NCBI RefSeq assembly: GCF_002197645.1
Contig: NZ_CP021874.1
Coordinates: 1,488,001 to 1,552,000 of the forward strand
From: Enterococcus wangshanyuanii
GTDB taxonomy: Bacteria; Bacillota; Bacilli; Lactobacillales; Enterococcaceae
Length of the DNA: 64,000 nucleotides
Reading direction: 5' to 3'
Part shown: positions 22,919 to 32,716 of the stretch, one piece after another
Layout of the letters: each line of letters starts with the position of its first letter
How positions within the stretch are numbered: the first letter of the stretch is position 1
The notes under the pieces: generated by a model
Seen by the model: the letters and a program-made list of their open reading frames with translations, nothing else
Told to the model about the DNA's origin: nothing
Databases searched by the model: none
Made by a program: the position numbers and the translations under genes

Positions 22919-24414
22919 AAAATAAACTAACAAAAAAACTCATTTTATACTTTTCTTTGACATTATTACTGTTTTCTCTGGTGATCGGTTTAGCCTTTCG
23001 TTTCTTGTTCTCAAAGCAGACCATTACGATCCATACAGAAGAAATGTCTCGTCGTGCAGCAGTGATCGCAGACAACTTAAGTGACTATCTTTCTGAGCAA
23101 GACTCTGTAGAAAATGATAATAGTTCATCCATGCACGGCATGATGGGCTCTGGTTCTTCTATGAAAATGGATATGCATTACGCTTCGTTTATCAAATTCA
23201 TGGATCAATTAGCCATGGATGATCTTTGGATCGTAGATGAACATGCTCAAACGATTACTGTGGGGCATGGGATGCATCAAAAAGAATACAGTGAACTACC
23301 TGAAGATGCGCAAAAAGTCATCAAACAGGTCTATGCAGGAAAAACAGCAACTAGTAATGCCTTTAGTAACTTTATTGGAGAACCAACCGTAACAGTGGGC
23401 GAACCAATCAAAGATACAAATGGTAATGTACTGGCCGTTGTCTTACTCCATTCTGCTGTATCAAGCGTGCACAAAGAAGAAAGAAAAGGCTATATGCTGC
23501 TTTTAGCTAGTATCTTGATCGCATGGATCATCGGTCTATTGCTTTCTGTCATCCTTTCAAAAAAATTCATCGCACCGATCAATAAGATGAGTACTTTTAC
23601 AGATGACCTAGTGATCGAAAACTATCAAAAGCCATTGCTCATCTCAGAAAAAGATGAAATCGGTCAACTTGGAGAAAAACTGAATATCTTACGAGAGCGC
23701 CTCTTAACTGCTAAAAATCAGCGGGAGAATAGAGAGCAAGCTCAAAAAGATTTTTTATCTACTGTTTCACATGAATTACGCACCCCTGTAACTGTCATTC
23801 GCGGCTCACTTGAATCATTAACTGATGGTCTTGTCACACAACCAGAGAAAGTAAACGAGTACCATCAGCAATTATTGAACGAAGCTATTGTTTTGGAACG
23901 ATTGATCAATGATCTACTTGAGTTATCACGTTTAGAAAATCCCGAATTTTCGATCACAAAAGAACCGGTGCCGATCAACGATGTATTATCAGACAGTTTA
24001 CGCAGCCTACGACTGAAAGCGGCTGAAAAAGAACAGATTCTGACACTAAAAACAACTGTAACTCAACCTGTGATCATTCAGGGCGACTATGGTCGTATTC
24101 GACAGCTCTTGGTTATTTTAATAGAAAATGCCCTTAAATTTGCACCTGTTCAAACAGCGATCACAATTGACACAGAACTGAAAAAAGATTCATTGATCAT
24201 TAGTATTCATAACTTGGGACCAACGATCCCTCAAAAAGAACAAACACAGATTTTCACCCGTTTTCACCGCTCACAATCAAAGCAGCAGTTAGATGGAACT
24301 GGATTAGGTTTAGCTATTGCCAAAGAAATCGCGGACCGTCACCAATTTAAACTAAGTGTTCACAGCTCAACAGAAGCAGGAACAACCTTTTATTTAAAGA
24401 TTCCATTAAAATAA
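22915..24414 (+). CDS. Sensor histidine kinase with Met/His-rich external domain
   Basis: Helix 1 is at about residues 10-33 and helix 2 at 202-218, followed by a HAMP region and HisKA with His286 (STVSHELRTP). The ATPase part has IENALKFAP and GTGLGLAIA. The external domain carries MHGMMGSGSSMKMDMH at about 73-88 and HGMHQ near 120, which could bind copper or silver as in CusS-like sensors. Metal sensing is inferred from composition. It ends in a strong terminator. Confidence 0.88.
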   Translation: MKNKLTKKLILYFSLTLLLFSLVIGLAFRFLFSKQTITIHTEEMSRRAAVIADNLSDYLSEQDSVENDNSSSMHGMMGSGSSMKMDMHYASFIKFMDQLAMDDLWIVDEHAQTITVGHGMHQKEYSELPEDAQKVIKQVYAGKTATSNAFSNFIGEPTVTVGEPIKDTNGNVLAVVLLHSAVSSVHKEERKGYMLLLASILIAWIIGLLLSVILSKKFIAPINKMSTFTDDLVIENYQKPLLISEKDEIGQLGEKLNILRERLLTAKNQRENREQAQKDFLSTVSHELRTPVTVIRGSLESLTDGLVTQPEKVNEYHQQLLNEAIVLERLINDLLELSRLENPEFSITKEPVPINDVLSDSLRSLRLKAAEKEQILTLKTTVTQPVIIQGDYGRIRQLLVILIENALKFAPVQTAITIDTELKKDSLIISIHNLGPTIPQKEQTQIFTRFHRSQSKQQLDGTGLGLAIAKEIADRHQFKLSVHSSTEAGTTFYLKIPLK

Positions 24415-24457
24415 AGAACCCTGAACAAAACGGAGCTTTAGTTTTGTTCAGGGTTCT
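24415..24457 (+). terminator. Terminator of the two-component operon
   Basis: A perfect 17-bp inverted repeat (AGAACCCTGAAC... / ...GTTCAGGGTTCT, arms 24415-24431 and 24441-24457) directly follows the stop codon. Confidence 0.8.
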
Positions 24458-24531
24458 ACTTCTTAATAAGCGATGGTCTAAAATTAGTTTCTTCTTATTT
24501 TTCGGAGCTAAATACTTTTATCTCATCCTCT

Positions 24532-26343
24532 TTATTCCACAGTTACACTTTTCGCCAAATTACGCGGTTTATCCACATCATATCCTCTTTGTAACGTAGC
24601 AAAATAAGCAATCAATTGAGTTGGAACAATGCTGACCAAAGAAGTCAGTAATGGATGAACATCCGGTAAAATCACTTGATCGGTTTCTTTAGCTAAGGAA
24701 GCTAAAGAGATCACAAAATTATGTGCTCCGCGACTTTCGACTTCCTTCAAATTTCCTCTCGTATGAGCAGCTGTTTTTTCATCCGTAATCACACCAAAAA
24801 CTGGCGTCCCTTCTTCGATCAATGCGATCGTACCATGCTTTAATTCACCCGCAGCAAATCCCTCTGCCTGAATATAAGAAATTTCTTTTAATTTTAGTGC
24901 CGCTTCCATTGAAACATAATAGTCAGTACCACGACCAATATAAAAAGCATTTCTTGTAACAGCTAAATAATCTTCTACTAACTGACTGATCGTCATTTTA
25001 TCATCAATGATCGTTTCCATCACTGATGCAATCACACTTAACTCGTGTGCAACATCAAAAGCTTTTGAGGCAGAACTTGCATTCTTATCACCGATTGCTT
25101 TAGCAAGTACCGCTAAAACTGCGATTTGAGCTGTATAAGCTTTAGTAGATGCGACAGCGATTTCAGGACCTGCATGCAGCAGTAAGGTATACATAGCCTC
25201 TCTAGACAGCGTAGACCCTGGAACATTTGTGAGTGTTAAGGATGGAAAACCTAAATCATTGATTTGAACCAATACTTGCCGACTATCAGCTGTTTCTCCA
25301 CTTTGACTTAAAAAGATAAAGAACGGCTTATCTGAAAGCAGTGGCATATTATAACTAAATTCGCTCGACAAATGAACTTCGACTGGGATGCCCGCAACCT
25401 TTTCAATGATCGTTTTCCCGATCCAACCAGCATGATAACTAGTCCCGCAAGCAACGATATAGACACGGTCGCTTTCCCTGATTTTTTCAATGATCGTTTG
25501 ATCGATCGTTGTTCTGCCGACTTGATCAGTATATTCCAGAATGATCCTGCGCATAACAGCCGGTTGATCATCGATTTCTTTTAACATGTAATAAGGATAG
25601 GTTCCTTTTTCAATATCACTCAAATCTAATTGTGCTTCATAAGAATCACGATAAACGAGCATTCCTGTTTCATCTTCGATCTCGATTTTATCTGCTTTGA
25701 CCGTGACTAACTCGCCATCAGCGATTTCTACAAAGCGATTGGTTTGGCTAAGCATTGCCATCGCATCACTACAGATCACGTTAAAATCTTCTCCTAAACC
25801 GATCAATAACGGACTTTTATTTTTTGCGACATAAATCGTCTCTGGATCCTCTTTATTGATCAGCGCAAAAGCATAAGATCCTTTAATAACAGCCAATGCT
25901 TTTTTAAACGCTTCTTTTGTATTTTGTGTTTCTTTCGAAAAATGGGCAATCAAATGGACAACGATTTCGGTATCCGTTTCACCAGCTAGCTGTTCTCCTT
26001 GAAGATATTCCTGTTTGATTTCTTCAAAATTTTCGATCACACCATTATGCACCAAAATAAATTGGCGATTTCCTGCTGTATGAGGATGAGCATTCCGCTC
26101 ACTCGGTTTACCGTGAGTCGCCCAGCGCGTATGTCCGATTCCGACAGTTCCTTGCACTTCTTGACCGATTTGAGCCTGAAGATCGGCGATTCGACCGAGT
26201 GATTTCACTAGATAATCCTGCGTATTTACTCCTGTCACAAAAATCCCAGCTGAATCGTATCCTCTATATTCTAACTTCTCTAGCCCTTGAACTAAAATAT
26301 CCGTTGCATTTTCTTTTCCGACAATTCCTACAATTCCACACAT
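24532..26343 (-). CDS. glmS: Glutamine--fructose-6-phosphate aminotransferase
   Basis: The 603-aa enzyme begins MCGIVGIVG, with the N-terminal nucleophile Cys after Met removal (class II glutamine amidotransferase). It continues with GHTRWATHG, two SIS sugar-isomerase domains (VACGTSYHAGW, SQSGETADS) and the usual end KPRNLAKSVTVE. It makes glucosamine-6-phosphate for peptidoglycan. A glmS ribozyme lies in its leader, so expression should fall when glucosamine-6-phosphate is high. Confidence 0.98.
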   Translation of the reverse strand: MCGIVGIVGKENATDILVQGLEKLEYRGYDSAGIFVTGVNTQDYLVKSLGRIADLQAQIGQEVQGTVGIGHTRWATHGKPSERNAHPHTAGNRQFILVHNGVIENFEEIKQEYLQGEQLAGETDTEIVVHLIAHFSKETQNTKEAFKKALAVIKGSYAFALINKEDPETIYVAKNKSPLLIGLGEDFNVICSDAMAMLSQTNRFVEIADGELVTVKADKIEIEDETGMLVYRDSYEAQLDLSDIEKGTYPYYMLKEIDDQPAVMRRIILEYTDQVGRTTIDQTIIEKIRESDRVYIVACGTSYHAGWIGKTIIEKVAGIPVEVHLSSEFSYNMPLLSDKPFFIFLSQSGETADSRQVLVQINDLGFPSLTLTNVPGSTLSREAMYTLLLHAGPEIAVASTKAYTAQIAVLAVLAKAIGDKNASSASKAFDVAHELSVIASVMETIIDDKMTISQLVEDYLAVTRNAFYIGRGTDYYVSMEAALKLKEISYIQAEGFAAGELKHGTIALIEEGTPVFGVITDEKTAAHTRGNLKEVESRGAHNFVISLASLAKETDQVILPDVHPLLTSLVSIVPTQLIAYFATLQRGYDVDKPRNLAKSVTVE

Positions 26344-26528
26344 AATGTCTATTTCCTACTTTCTTATTTGTCTTAGGTCATGATCAAAAAAACAGTCAAG
26401 AGGACATCAATGAGTTCCTGTTTATCTCATTTTTGTAATCATCAGAGTCTTTTTTGATCGATCATTATATGTTTCTATTCTGCTTAGCTGAATCTTTGTT
26501 ATAATTTTGCAATTATTTTTTATTTCCA

Positions 26529-26625
26529 GCTTGTAGAGTGCAGTCCCTAGAGCTATCCGCCGAATGTTTCGATAAGCTCTTTCCTCGTCACCTGAAACAA
26601 CAGGCCTGGCGCTATCCCTATATTG
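26529..26625 (-). ncRNA. glmS ribozyme/riboswitch
   Basis: The minus strand carries the conserved cleavage region ATAGCGCCAG (cut expected between 26613 and 26612), TGACGAGG, and ATTCGGCGGAT (26565-26555), diagnostic of the glmS self-cleaving riboswitch. About 185 bp separate it from the glmS start; that spacer (26344-26528) shows no gene. Confidence 0.9.
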
Positions 26626-26719
26626 GTCTAACTATCCTCCTTAAATAAATTTCAATAGAAACTGCATTAATAATATAACTAAACTAATATATCTGTCAAC
26701 TTTTAATTATAAAAATAAA

Positions 26720-26768
26720 ATTGGTATACATAGAAACCTCTAAGAAAAAGGAATCTATGTATACCAAT
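26720..26768 (-). terminator. Terminator after the ECF operon region
   Basis: A perfect 15-bp inverted repeat (ATTGGTATACATAGA / TCTATGTATACCAAT) is followed by a T-rich stretch on the minus strand and separates the ECF operon from the glmS leader. Confidence 0.7.
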
Positions 26769-26784
26769 CATATACAAAAATAAT

Positions 26785-26900
26785 GATTTATTCGCCAGCA
26801 CCAACGGTTAAAATATGCTGGATCGGTATCTGCTCAGACTGTTTTTTTAATAATGTTCATAGGCATCTGCTGGCGTCCAGTAGTGGACACTAACACTTTA
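26785..26900 (-). pseudogene. Short frameshifted remnant after the ECF T gene
   Basis: After GGAGG, one frame gives HYWTPADAYEHY and, one base later, another gives LKKQSEQIPIQHILTVGAGE and a stop. A single lost base at the T-run 26842-26848 would join them into one peptide. The parent gene is not recognised. The rest of 26900-26994 holds nothing I can name. Confidence 0.3.
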
Positions 26901-26994
26901 TCCTCCGTATCATCTCGTGTGTTTCAAATATACGTACTTTCCGCTTGATCTTATTAGAAAAAGAAATACGCCCTTTCTCCCGTTAGCCATTCTA

Positions 26995-27825
26995 TTAAAA
27001 AGGGTTATAAAATCTTCCCCCATTCACTTTAAATAAAGCAAAACTTAAAATTGTCAGGATCAGCGCCAAGCCAATTACGACAAGATCAGCTAAATGAAAC
27101 GGTTGTTGTGCGTACCAAGTTCGTTTTTTCTTTTCACCAAAGCGTCGTAATTCCATCGCTGTACTGATTGTTTCAATTCGATCCAAACTAGATAAAATCA
27201 ACGGAAAAACAATTTGAGCAGTCCCCTTCAATCGCTGGTTCAATTTCCCTTTTTTAGACATCTCAAAACCACGAGCCTGTTGCGCCAATGAAATATTGAT
27301 AAAATCTTCTTGGATATCTGGAATGTAGCGAATCGCTAAGGCCACTGCGTAACTAATTTTATAACTAACTCCGATTCGATTTAAACTAGAGGCAAATTCA
27401 CTCGGATTTGTCGTCAAAAGAAAAATCAGAACAAGCGGAATCGTACAAAAATATTTTAAGACTAAATTGAACTCATAAAATAATTGCTCCTGCGTGATCG
27501 TAAAACGTCCAATTCCTTGCCAGATCAATGTTTTCGAGCCATAAAGCGCAACGCCATATTCTGGAGAAAATAGATAGACTGCAATAATATTCATCAATGA
27601 AAAAACAAAAATAAACGTAACGACAAACGAAATTTGGTGCCATTTAATATGCGAGAACTTGAATAAGACGAGTGAAAATACCGTCATCCCAAGTAAAAAG
27701 CGCGTATCATAAGTTGTCATGCACGCTACAGACAACAAAATCAAGAAGATCAATTTTGCCGTACCGTTTATCTTATGAACCACTGTATCATCAGGAATAT
27801 ACCCTAGCATTTGATGTTCATTCAT
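26995..27825 (-). CDS. ecfT: ECF transporter T component
   Basis: This 276-aa protein has five to six membrane helices and the two coupling motifs SLAQQARGFEM and AMELRRFG (Ala-Arg-Gly type) used to contact the ATPases, as in CbiQ/EcfT. It overlaps the ATPase gene by 4 bp. With the A and S components upstream it forms a complete ECF importer. Confidence 0.88.
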   Translation of the reverse strand: MNEHQMLGYIPDDTVVHKINGTAKLIFLILLSVACMTTYDTRFLLGMTVFSLVLFKFSHIKWHQISFVVTFIFVFSLMNIIAVYLFSPEYGVALYGSKTLIWQGIGRFTITQEQLFYEFNLVLKYFCTIPLVLIFLLTTNPSEFASSLNRIGVSYKISYAVALAIRYIPDIQEDFINISLAQQARGFEMSKKGKLNQRLKGTAQIVFPLILSSLDRIETISTAMELRRFGEKKKRTWYAQQPFHLADLVVIGLALILTILSFALFKVNGGRFYNPF

Positions 27826-29531
27826 GTAAAACGGACCTCCTGATCATATGTCATAAAGTTTTTGGTAAATAGAAATGGATCAGCTAAATTCAAATGCTTA
27901 GCAAATGTGAATAAACTCGTTTCTTTCAATGATGCTTGTTCTACTAATTGAACATTTGTCAATACGTTGATAGGGGTCGTATCTGCGAGGATCTTCCCAT
28001 CAGACAACACTAATGTACGCTCAGTATATTCCAGCATCAGGTGCATATCATGCGTAATCATCGCGATAGTCATGCCCATCTTGTTCAACTTTTTCAAGAA
28101 GCTCATCATTTCTGTGTAATGCTTAAAATCTTGTCCAGCTGTTGGTTCATCTAAAATAATCATTTCTGGTTCTAATACTAAAATTGATGCAATTGTTACT
28201 CGTTTTTTCTGACCAAAGCTAAGTGCCGATATTGGCCATTTTCGAAATGAATAAAGGCCGCAGATTTTTAATACTTTTTCAACTTGCTGATTGATTTCAT
28301 CCTCTGGCAGCCCTTTTAATACTAAACCTAAAGCTACTTCTTCAAAAACCATTTTTTTAGAAATCATCTGATTTGGATTTTGCATAACAAAACCAATTTT
28401 ATCTGCCCGTTCTTTGATCGAAAATTGTGTGAAGTCTTCATTCTGCCAGTTCATCTTTCCATTCTGAGGTGTAATAAACCCGCAGATAGCTTTACTCAAT
28501 GTGGATTTCCCGGCACCATTTTTACCAACGATACTAAGCATTTCACCTTTATTGATCGTCACTGACACATCGTTCAGTACTAATCGACCATTTTTTTGAT
28601 ACTGGTACGTAATCTTTTCTAACGTCAACAACGGTTCCATTTTCTTTTGTTCAGATTCCTGTGATTGCTCTTTCATCCAGTTTTCCATTTGTTCCTTTAA
28701 CTGAGGAGCTTGAACCTTTTCACTATCTGATAAATGTTCGACAGTGGTCAGATCCACGCCAGCATATTTCATTGCAGTTACATAAAGCGGCTCACGAATT
28801 CCTTTTTCTATAAGGATATTCGTTTTTAAGAGTTCATCTGCCGGCAAATCAGCGACGATCCGTCCATCATCAAAAACGATGACACGATCTACTGAACGAT
28901 ATAAAACATCTTCTAATCGATGCTCAATGATAACAACCGTGGTCTTCACCTGCTGATGAAGGTCGTCAATCAAAGCAATCGTTTCTTTTCCTGCTTTTGG
29001 ATCGAGATTTGCCAAAGGCTCATCAAATAATAGGATAGGCGCTTCATTGATCAAAACGCCTGCCATGGATACACGTTGCTTTTGTCCTCCTGATAAATCC
29101 TGTGGCCGATGATGTAAAAAATCACTGATTTCGACCACTTCTGTCCATTTTTTGACTTCTTGTTTCATCGTTTCTTGCGCGACCGCATCATTTTCTAGTG
29201 CAAAAGCCACATCTTCTCCCACCGTCAAACCAATAAATTGACCATCTGTATCCTGAAGGACAGTTCCCACGTCAAATGACAAGTCAAATAAACTGGTTTG
29301 AGTCAACTCTTTCTCGTTGATCTTCACGCTTCCAGTAATTTCGCCTTCGTAACAGTATGGAATCAAGCCGTTGATACACTGGGCAAATGTCGATTTCCCA
29401 CTGCCGCTGGGCCCTAAAATCAAGACTTTTTCCCCTTCATAGATTGTTAAATCGATAGTATGTAATGTCGGTTCAGCTTGGCTATGATACTGGAAGCTGA
29501 ATTTATCAAACGTGATCAGTGGTTTTTTCAT
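27822..29531 (-). CDS. ECF transporter fused double ATPase
   Basis: Two ABC domains lie in one 569-aa chain: Walker A GPSGSGKST with LSGGQKQRV and ILLFDEP in the first half, and GKNGAGKST with LSFGQKKRV and MIILDEP in the second. Such CbiO-CbiO fusions (YkoD-like) power ECF vitamin importers. Neighbours give the T (downstream) and S (upstream) components. Confidence 0.92.
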   Translation of the reverse strand: MKKPLITFDKFSFQYHSQAEPTLHTIDLTIYEGEKVLILGPSGSGKSTFAQCINGLIPYCYEGEITGSVKINEKELTQTSLFDLSFDVGTVLQDTDGQFIGLTVGEDVAFALENDAVAQETMKQEVKKWTEVVEISDFLHHRPQDLSGGQKQRVSMAGVLINEAPILLFDEPLANLDPKAGKETIALIDDLHQQVKTTVVIIEHRLEDVLYRSVDRVIVFDDGRIVADLPADELLKTNILIEKGIREPLYVTAMKYAGVDLTTVEHLSDSEKVQAPQLKEQMENWMKEQSQESEQKKMEPLLTLEKITYQYQKNGRLVLNDVSVTINKGEMLSIVGKNGAGKSTLSKAICGFITPQNGKMNWQNEDFTQFSIKERADKIGFVMQNPNQMISKKMVFEEVALGLVLKGLPEDEINQQVEKVLKICGLYSFRKWPISALSFGQKKRVTIASILVLEPEMIILDEPTAGQDFKHYTEMMSFLKKLNKMGMTIAMITHDMHLMLEYTERTLVLSDGKILADTTPINVLTNVQLVEQASLKETSLFTFAKHLNLADPFLFTKNFMTYDQEVRFT

Positions 29532-29553
29532 GGATGCCGCTCCTTTTTTCTAT

Positions 29554-29605
29554 GTAAAAAAGACAAGAAAAGACGATTAGCTAAAACAGCCGTTTTTTCT
29601 TGTCC
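29554..29605 (-). terminator. Internal terminator between ECF S and A genes
   Basis: On the minus strand GGACAAGAAAA... pairs with ...TTTTCTTGTC around a 14-base loop, followed by six T. It lies between co-oriented S and A genes, so it may attenuate rather than end transcription. Confidence 0.55.
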
Positions 29606-29628
29606 TTCATTTCTATTTTACTACATAA

Positions 29629-30189
29629 CTAATCTTTTGTTAAACTCCCTTTTTTCGTTCGAGTTGCAGCATAAGCTGCCATCAATAATGTACCGATAAT
29701 TCCAACAGCAATGATATTTAAGACCACTGCAATAACACCTTGTGTATAAACTTTACTGGCAGGCTCACTGTAAATCAAAACATCTAATGTCGGAGCGATC
29801 AATCCCCAAACTACAGCATTTCCAACTACTTGATATATATTAAAATGAATAATGTCTCTTTTCGTGAATTCGCCATGCTGTAGATCGATCTTTCTTCCTG
29901 CAAAGCCATAGATAACTCCAATGATTCCTGAACAAACGATCCAGCTCCACCAAGCACTGCCGTAAGTTGTGAAATCCTTTAATGTGTGTCCGATCAATCC
30001 GATCAGTCCACCTGCTACTGGTCCAAAAATAGCTGAAATCAATGCTAAAAACGGATACGCTGTCTCAAGGTTCGTATTTGGAAATCCTGTTGGAATCACT
30101 ACAAATCGTCCTAAAATAACAAAAACAGCTGAACCAATGCCAATTGCTACGATCGTTTTTACTGAAAAATCTTTTTTCATTTTCTCCAC
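29629..30189 (-). CDS. ECF transporter S component, UPF0397 family
   Basis: Six membrane helices in 186 aa with [20 protein letters not shown] and [17 protein letters not shown], hallmark segments of UPF0397 S proteins. It gives substrate specificity to the ECF complex, likely a vitamin or precursor, not identified. It lies 2 bp after a SAM hydrolase gene, hinting at a substrate tied to SAM or adenosine. Confidence 0.85.
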   Translation of the reverse strand: MEKMKKDFSVKTIVAIGIGSAVFVILGRFVVIPTGFPNTNLETAYPFLALISAIFGPVAGGLIGLIGHTLKDFTTYGSAWWSWIVCSGIIGVIYGFAGRKIDLQHGEFTKRDIIHFNIYQVVGNAVVWGLIAPTLDVLIYSEPASKVYTQGVIAVVLNIIAVGIIGTLLMAAYAATRTKKGSLTKD

Positions 30190-30191
30190 TC

Positions 30192-31049
30192 CTACTCAAA
30201 AATAATCTTTGGTGCTTTTCTCAATTGGATCGTCCAGTCCGTGCCTGTTCCGATATGATATAATTTTGAGAATGAATCTTGGTTAACAGCCACTCCGATA
30301 TTAACTAATGAGTTGACATACACCAACGGTTCCCCAATATTGACATCTGCAAATGATTTTGCAAATTTCATAATATTTTGATATACTTTTTTCTTTTTAT
30401 GATAGATTGTCACTTGCAGCTGATCTCCATGACTGATTGCTGTTTCCTTTAGAAATGCTAAAGGAATATTCGTCCATAGTGACCCAAAACGAATGTCCAA
30501 TACATCGATACTGCCTTCTAATATATGCTCATTTTGTGTTGCTTCGATCAACGGCAACGTTGTAATCGAAGCTGTATCAACAACACTGCCTAATTCTTCA
30601 AAAGAAATCTCATTACTAGCCAGACGCGCACCATTATACGCATAGATATCTCTACCATGAAACGTATGGCTTTCTTCTGAGTGTGGTAAGCGGCTGGTCA
30701 CTTCATCAATTGCCCGAATTTCTTCGATTCCTTGATAGTGTAAAATGTGTGTTAACGAGCCATTATCCGGTGTGATGATGTAATGCCCTGAGCCTGTTTT
30801 CGCAACGATACTTCTGCGGGCGCTACCGACACCTGGATCGACTACTGAAACAAAAACAGTTCCTTTCGGCCAATATTTGACTGTTTGATACAACCGATAA
30901 GAAGCTGCCCAAATATCATATGGGGGAATCTCGTGGGTCAAGTCTTCAATGGTGATTTCATCGCTGACCATATGTGCCACGCCATACATTGCACTAACTG
31001 CACCATCACCAAGACCAAAATCTGTTTGTAAAACTAAATATTTTCCCAT
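30192..31049 (-). CDS. SAM hydrolase (DUF62 / SAM hydroxide adenosyltransferase)
   Basis: The 285-aa protein starts [20 protein letters not shown], followed by [13 protein letters not shown], typical of the DUF62 family related to fluorinase, which splits S-adenosylmethionine into adenosine and methionine using water. AAGGGG precedes the ATG. It is first in the ECF operon, so product formation and transport are probably linked. Family is certain, physiological role is not. Confidence 0.85.
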   Translation of the reverse strand: MGKYLVLQTDFGLGDGAVSAMYGVAHMVSDEITIEDLTHEIPPYDIWAASYRLYQTVKYWPKGTVFVSVVDPGVGSARRSIVAKTGSGHYIITPDNGSLTHILHYQGIEEIRAIDEVTSRLPHSEESHTFHGRDIYAYNGARLASNEISFEELGSVVDTASITTLPLIEATQNEHILEGSIDVLDIRFGSLWTNIPLAFLKETAISHGDQLQVTIYHKKKKVYQNIMKFAKSFADVNIGEPLVYVNSLVNIGVAVNQDSFSKLYHIGTGTDWTIQLRKAPKIIFE

Positions 31050-31214
31050 CTCATTACCCCTTTCATGTCTAAAATCACAAAAAATTGTCGCATTGAAACA
31101 ATAGATCTAACTAGATCTGTCAATTCTCAAATAATACTACCTTTTTATCCCAAATCTGTCAACGAAATTATCGAACGATCCGCCTGAAATATAAATAATC
31201 ATTCGTTTTTAAAT

Positions 31215-31262
31215 CATAAAAAAAGACAAAATAATAACTTGAGTTGTTATCACTTTGCCTCT
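31215..31262 (-). terminator. Terminator of the cdaA-cdaR-glmM operon
   Basis: On the minus strand GGCAAAGTGATAAC pairs (with mismatches) with GTTATTATTTTGTC, followed by seven T. It lies 22 bp past the glmM stop. Confidence 0.65.
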
Positions 31263-31283
31263 TTTTTTGTTGTTTCTATTTAA

Positions 31284-32639
31284 CTATTCTACACCAATTT
31301 CAGCTTTCACGACATCGGCGATTTTATCCACATAATAATCTACTTTTTCTTGTGTTGGTGCCTCAGCCATCACACGTAGTAGCGGTTCAGTTCCAGATGG
31401 TCGAACTAAAATACGTCCATCACCGTTCATTTCTTGTTCCATCTGCTCAACCATTGCTTTGATTGCAGGAACCTCCATCGCACCGTGTTTATCCGTCACG
31501 CGAATATTTACAAGTTTTTGCGGATAAACGGTCACTTCTGCTGCTAACTCTGATAATTTTTTTCCAGTTTGTTTCATGACATTTAGCAATTGAATACCGG
31601 AAAGCATCCCATCGCCTGTTGTATTGTAATCTAAAAAGATCATATGTCCTGATTGTTCGCCACCAAAATTATAGTCGTTTTTACGCATTTCCTCTACGAC
31701 ATAGCGATCACCTACTTGTGTGATGACATCTTTCATTCCAGCTGCTTCAACAGCCTTACGGAAACCTAAATTACTCATCACAGTGGTTACGATCGTATCT
31801 TTTTTCAAACGATTTTTTTCTGCCAAATACTTCGCACAGATAAACATGATTTTATCCCCATCAATGATATTCCCAAGTTCATCTACTGCAATAATGCGGT
31901 CACCATCACCATCAAAGGCTAAACCTGCATCTGCATTTTTTTCGACAACCATTTCTGCTAGTTTTTCGGGATGTGTTGAACCAACACCATCATTGATATT
32001 CAGTCCATTTGGACTAGTACCCATAGTAAAGAACTCTGTTTCTAAATCTGCAAATAAACGGTTAACTGAAGTTGCAGTCGCTCCATTGGCAGCGTCGATA
32101 CAAACAGTGATCCCTGATAAATCGCCTGGAATTGTTTGAACTAGGAATTGTGAATATTTCAATAAGCCTTCCGGAAATTCATCTAATGAACCTAAACCTT
32201 CTGCAGAAGGACGAGGCAATGTATCTTCATTTGCATCAAGTAATGCTTCGATTTCCAACTCTTGATCGTCGACTAATTTAAAGCCATCTGAACCAAAGAA
32301 TTTGATCCCATTATCCTCAGCAGGATTATGAGAAGCAGAAATCATGACCCCAGCAGACGCTTTTTGCAGTCTGGTTAGATAAGCAACACCAGGTGTTGAG
32401 ATAACGCCTAACTGGAATACTTCAATTCCTACTGACAATAATCCGGCAATCAGCGCTTGCTCCAATAATTGTCCGGAAATACGTGTATCCCGACCAACCA
32501 GCACTCTTGGACGACGTGTAGAATCTTCATGTTGACTAAGTACATATCCGCCAAAACGGCCCAATTTAAACGCTAATTCTGGTGTCAATTCCTTATTTGC
32601 AATTCCTCGAACACCATCTGTTCCAAAATATTTACCCAT
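31284..32639 (-). CDS. glmM: Phosphoglucosamine mutase
   Basis: The 451-aa enzyme starts [19 protein letters not shown] after AAGGAG and has the phosphoserine loop [17 protein letters not shown], metal loop FDGDGDRI, sugar loop GGEQSGHM and phosphate loop [10 protein letters not shown]. It converts glucosamine-6-P to glucosamine-1-P, the step after GlmS. A longer reading to 32711 is out of line with the family. It is co-transcribed with cdaA and cdaR, the usual Firmicute order linking c-di-AMP to cell-wall synthesis. Confidence 0.97.
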   Translation of the reverse strand: MGKYFGTDGVRGIANKELTPELAFKLGRFGGYVLSQHEDSTRRPRVLVGRDTRISGQLLEQALIAGLLSVGIEVFQLGVISTPGVAYLTRLQKASAGVMISASHNPAEDNGIKFFGSDGFKLVDDQELEIEALLDANEDTLPRPSAEGLGSLDEFPEGLLKYSQFLVQTIPGDLSGITVCIDAANGATATSVNRLFADLETEFFTMGTSPNGLNINDGVGSTHPEKLAEMVVEKNADAGLAFDGDGDRIIAVDELGNIIDGDKIMFICAKYLAEKNRLKKDTIVTTVMSNLGFRKAVEAAGMKDVITQVGDRYVVEEMRKNDYNFGGEQSGHMIFLDYNTTGDGMLSGIQLLNVMKQTGKKLSELAAEVTVYPQKLVNIRVTDKHGAMEVPAIKAMVEQMEQEMNGDGRILVRPSGTEPLLRVMAEAPTQEKVDYYVDKIADVVKAEIGVE

Positions 32640-32716
32640 CTTAACTCTCCTTCTACTATATAAAGGTTTGTTTATTCTTTTGATACAAGCCCAAACAAAT
32701 CCTTTAATCACTCAAT

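Noticed and set aside
26344..26528. A gene between glmS and its ribozyme
   Set aside because: No frame with a ribosome site; it is the glmS leader.
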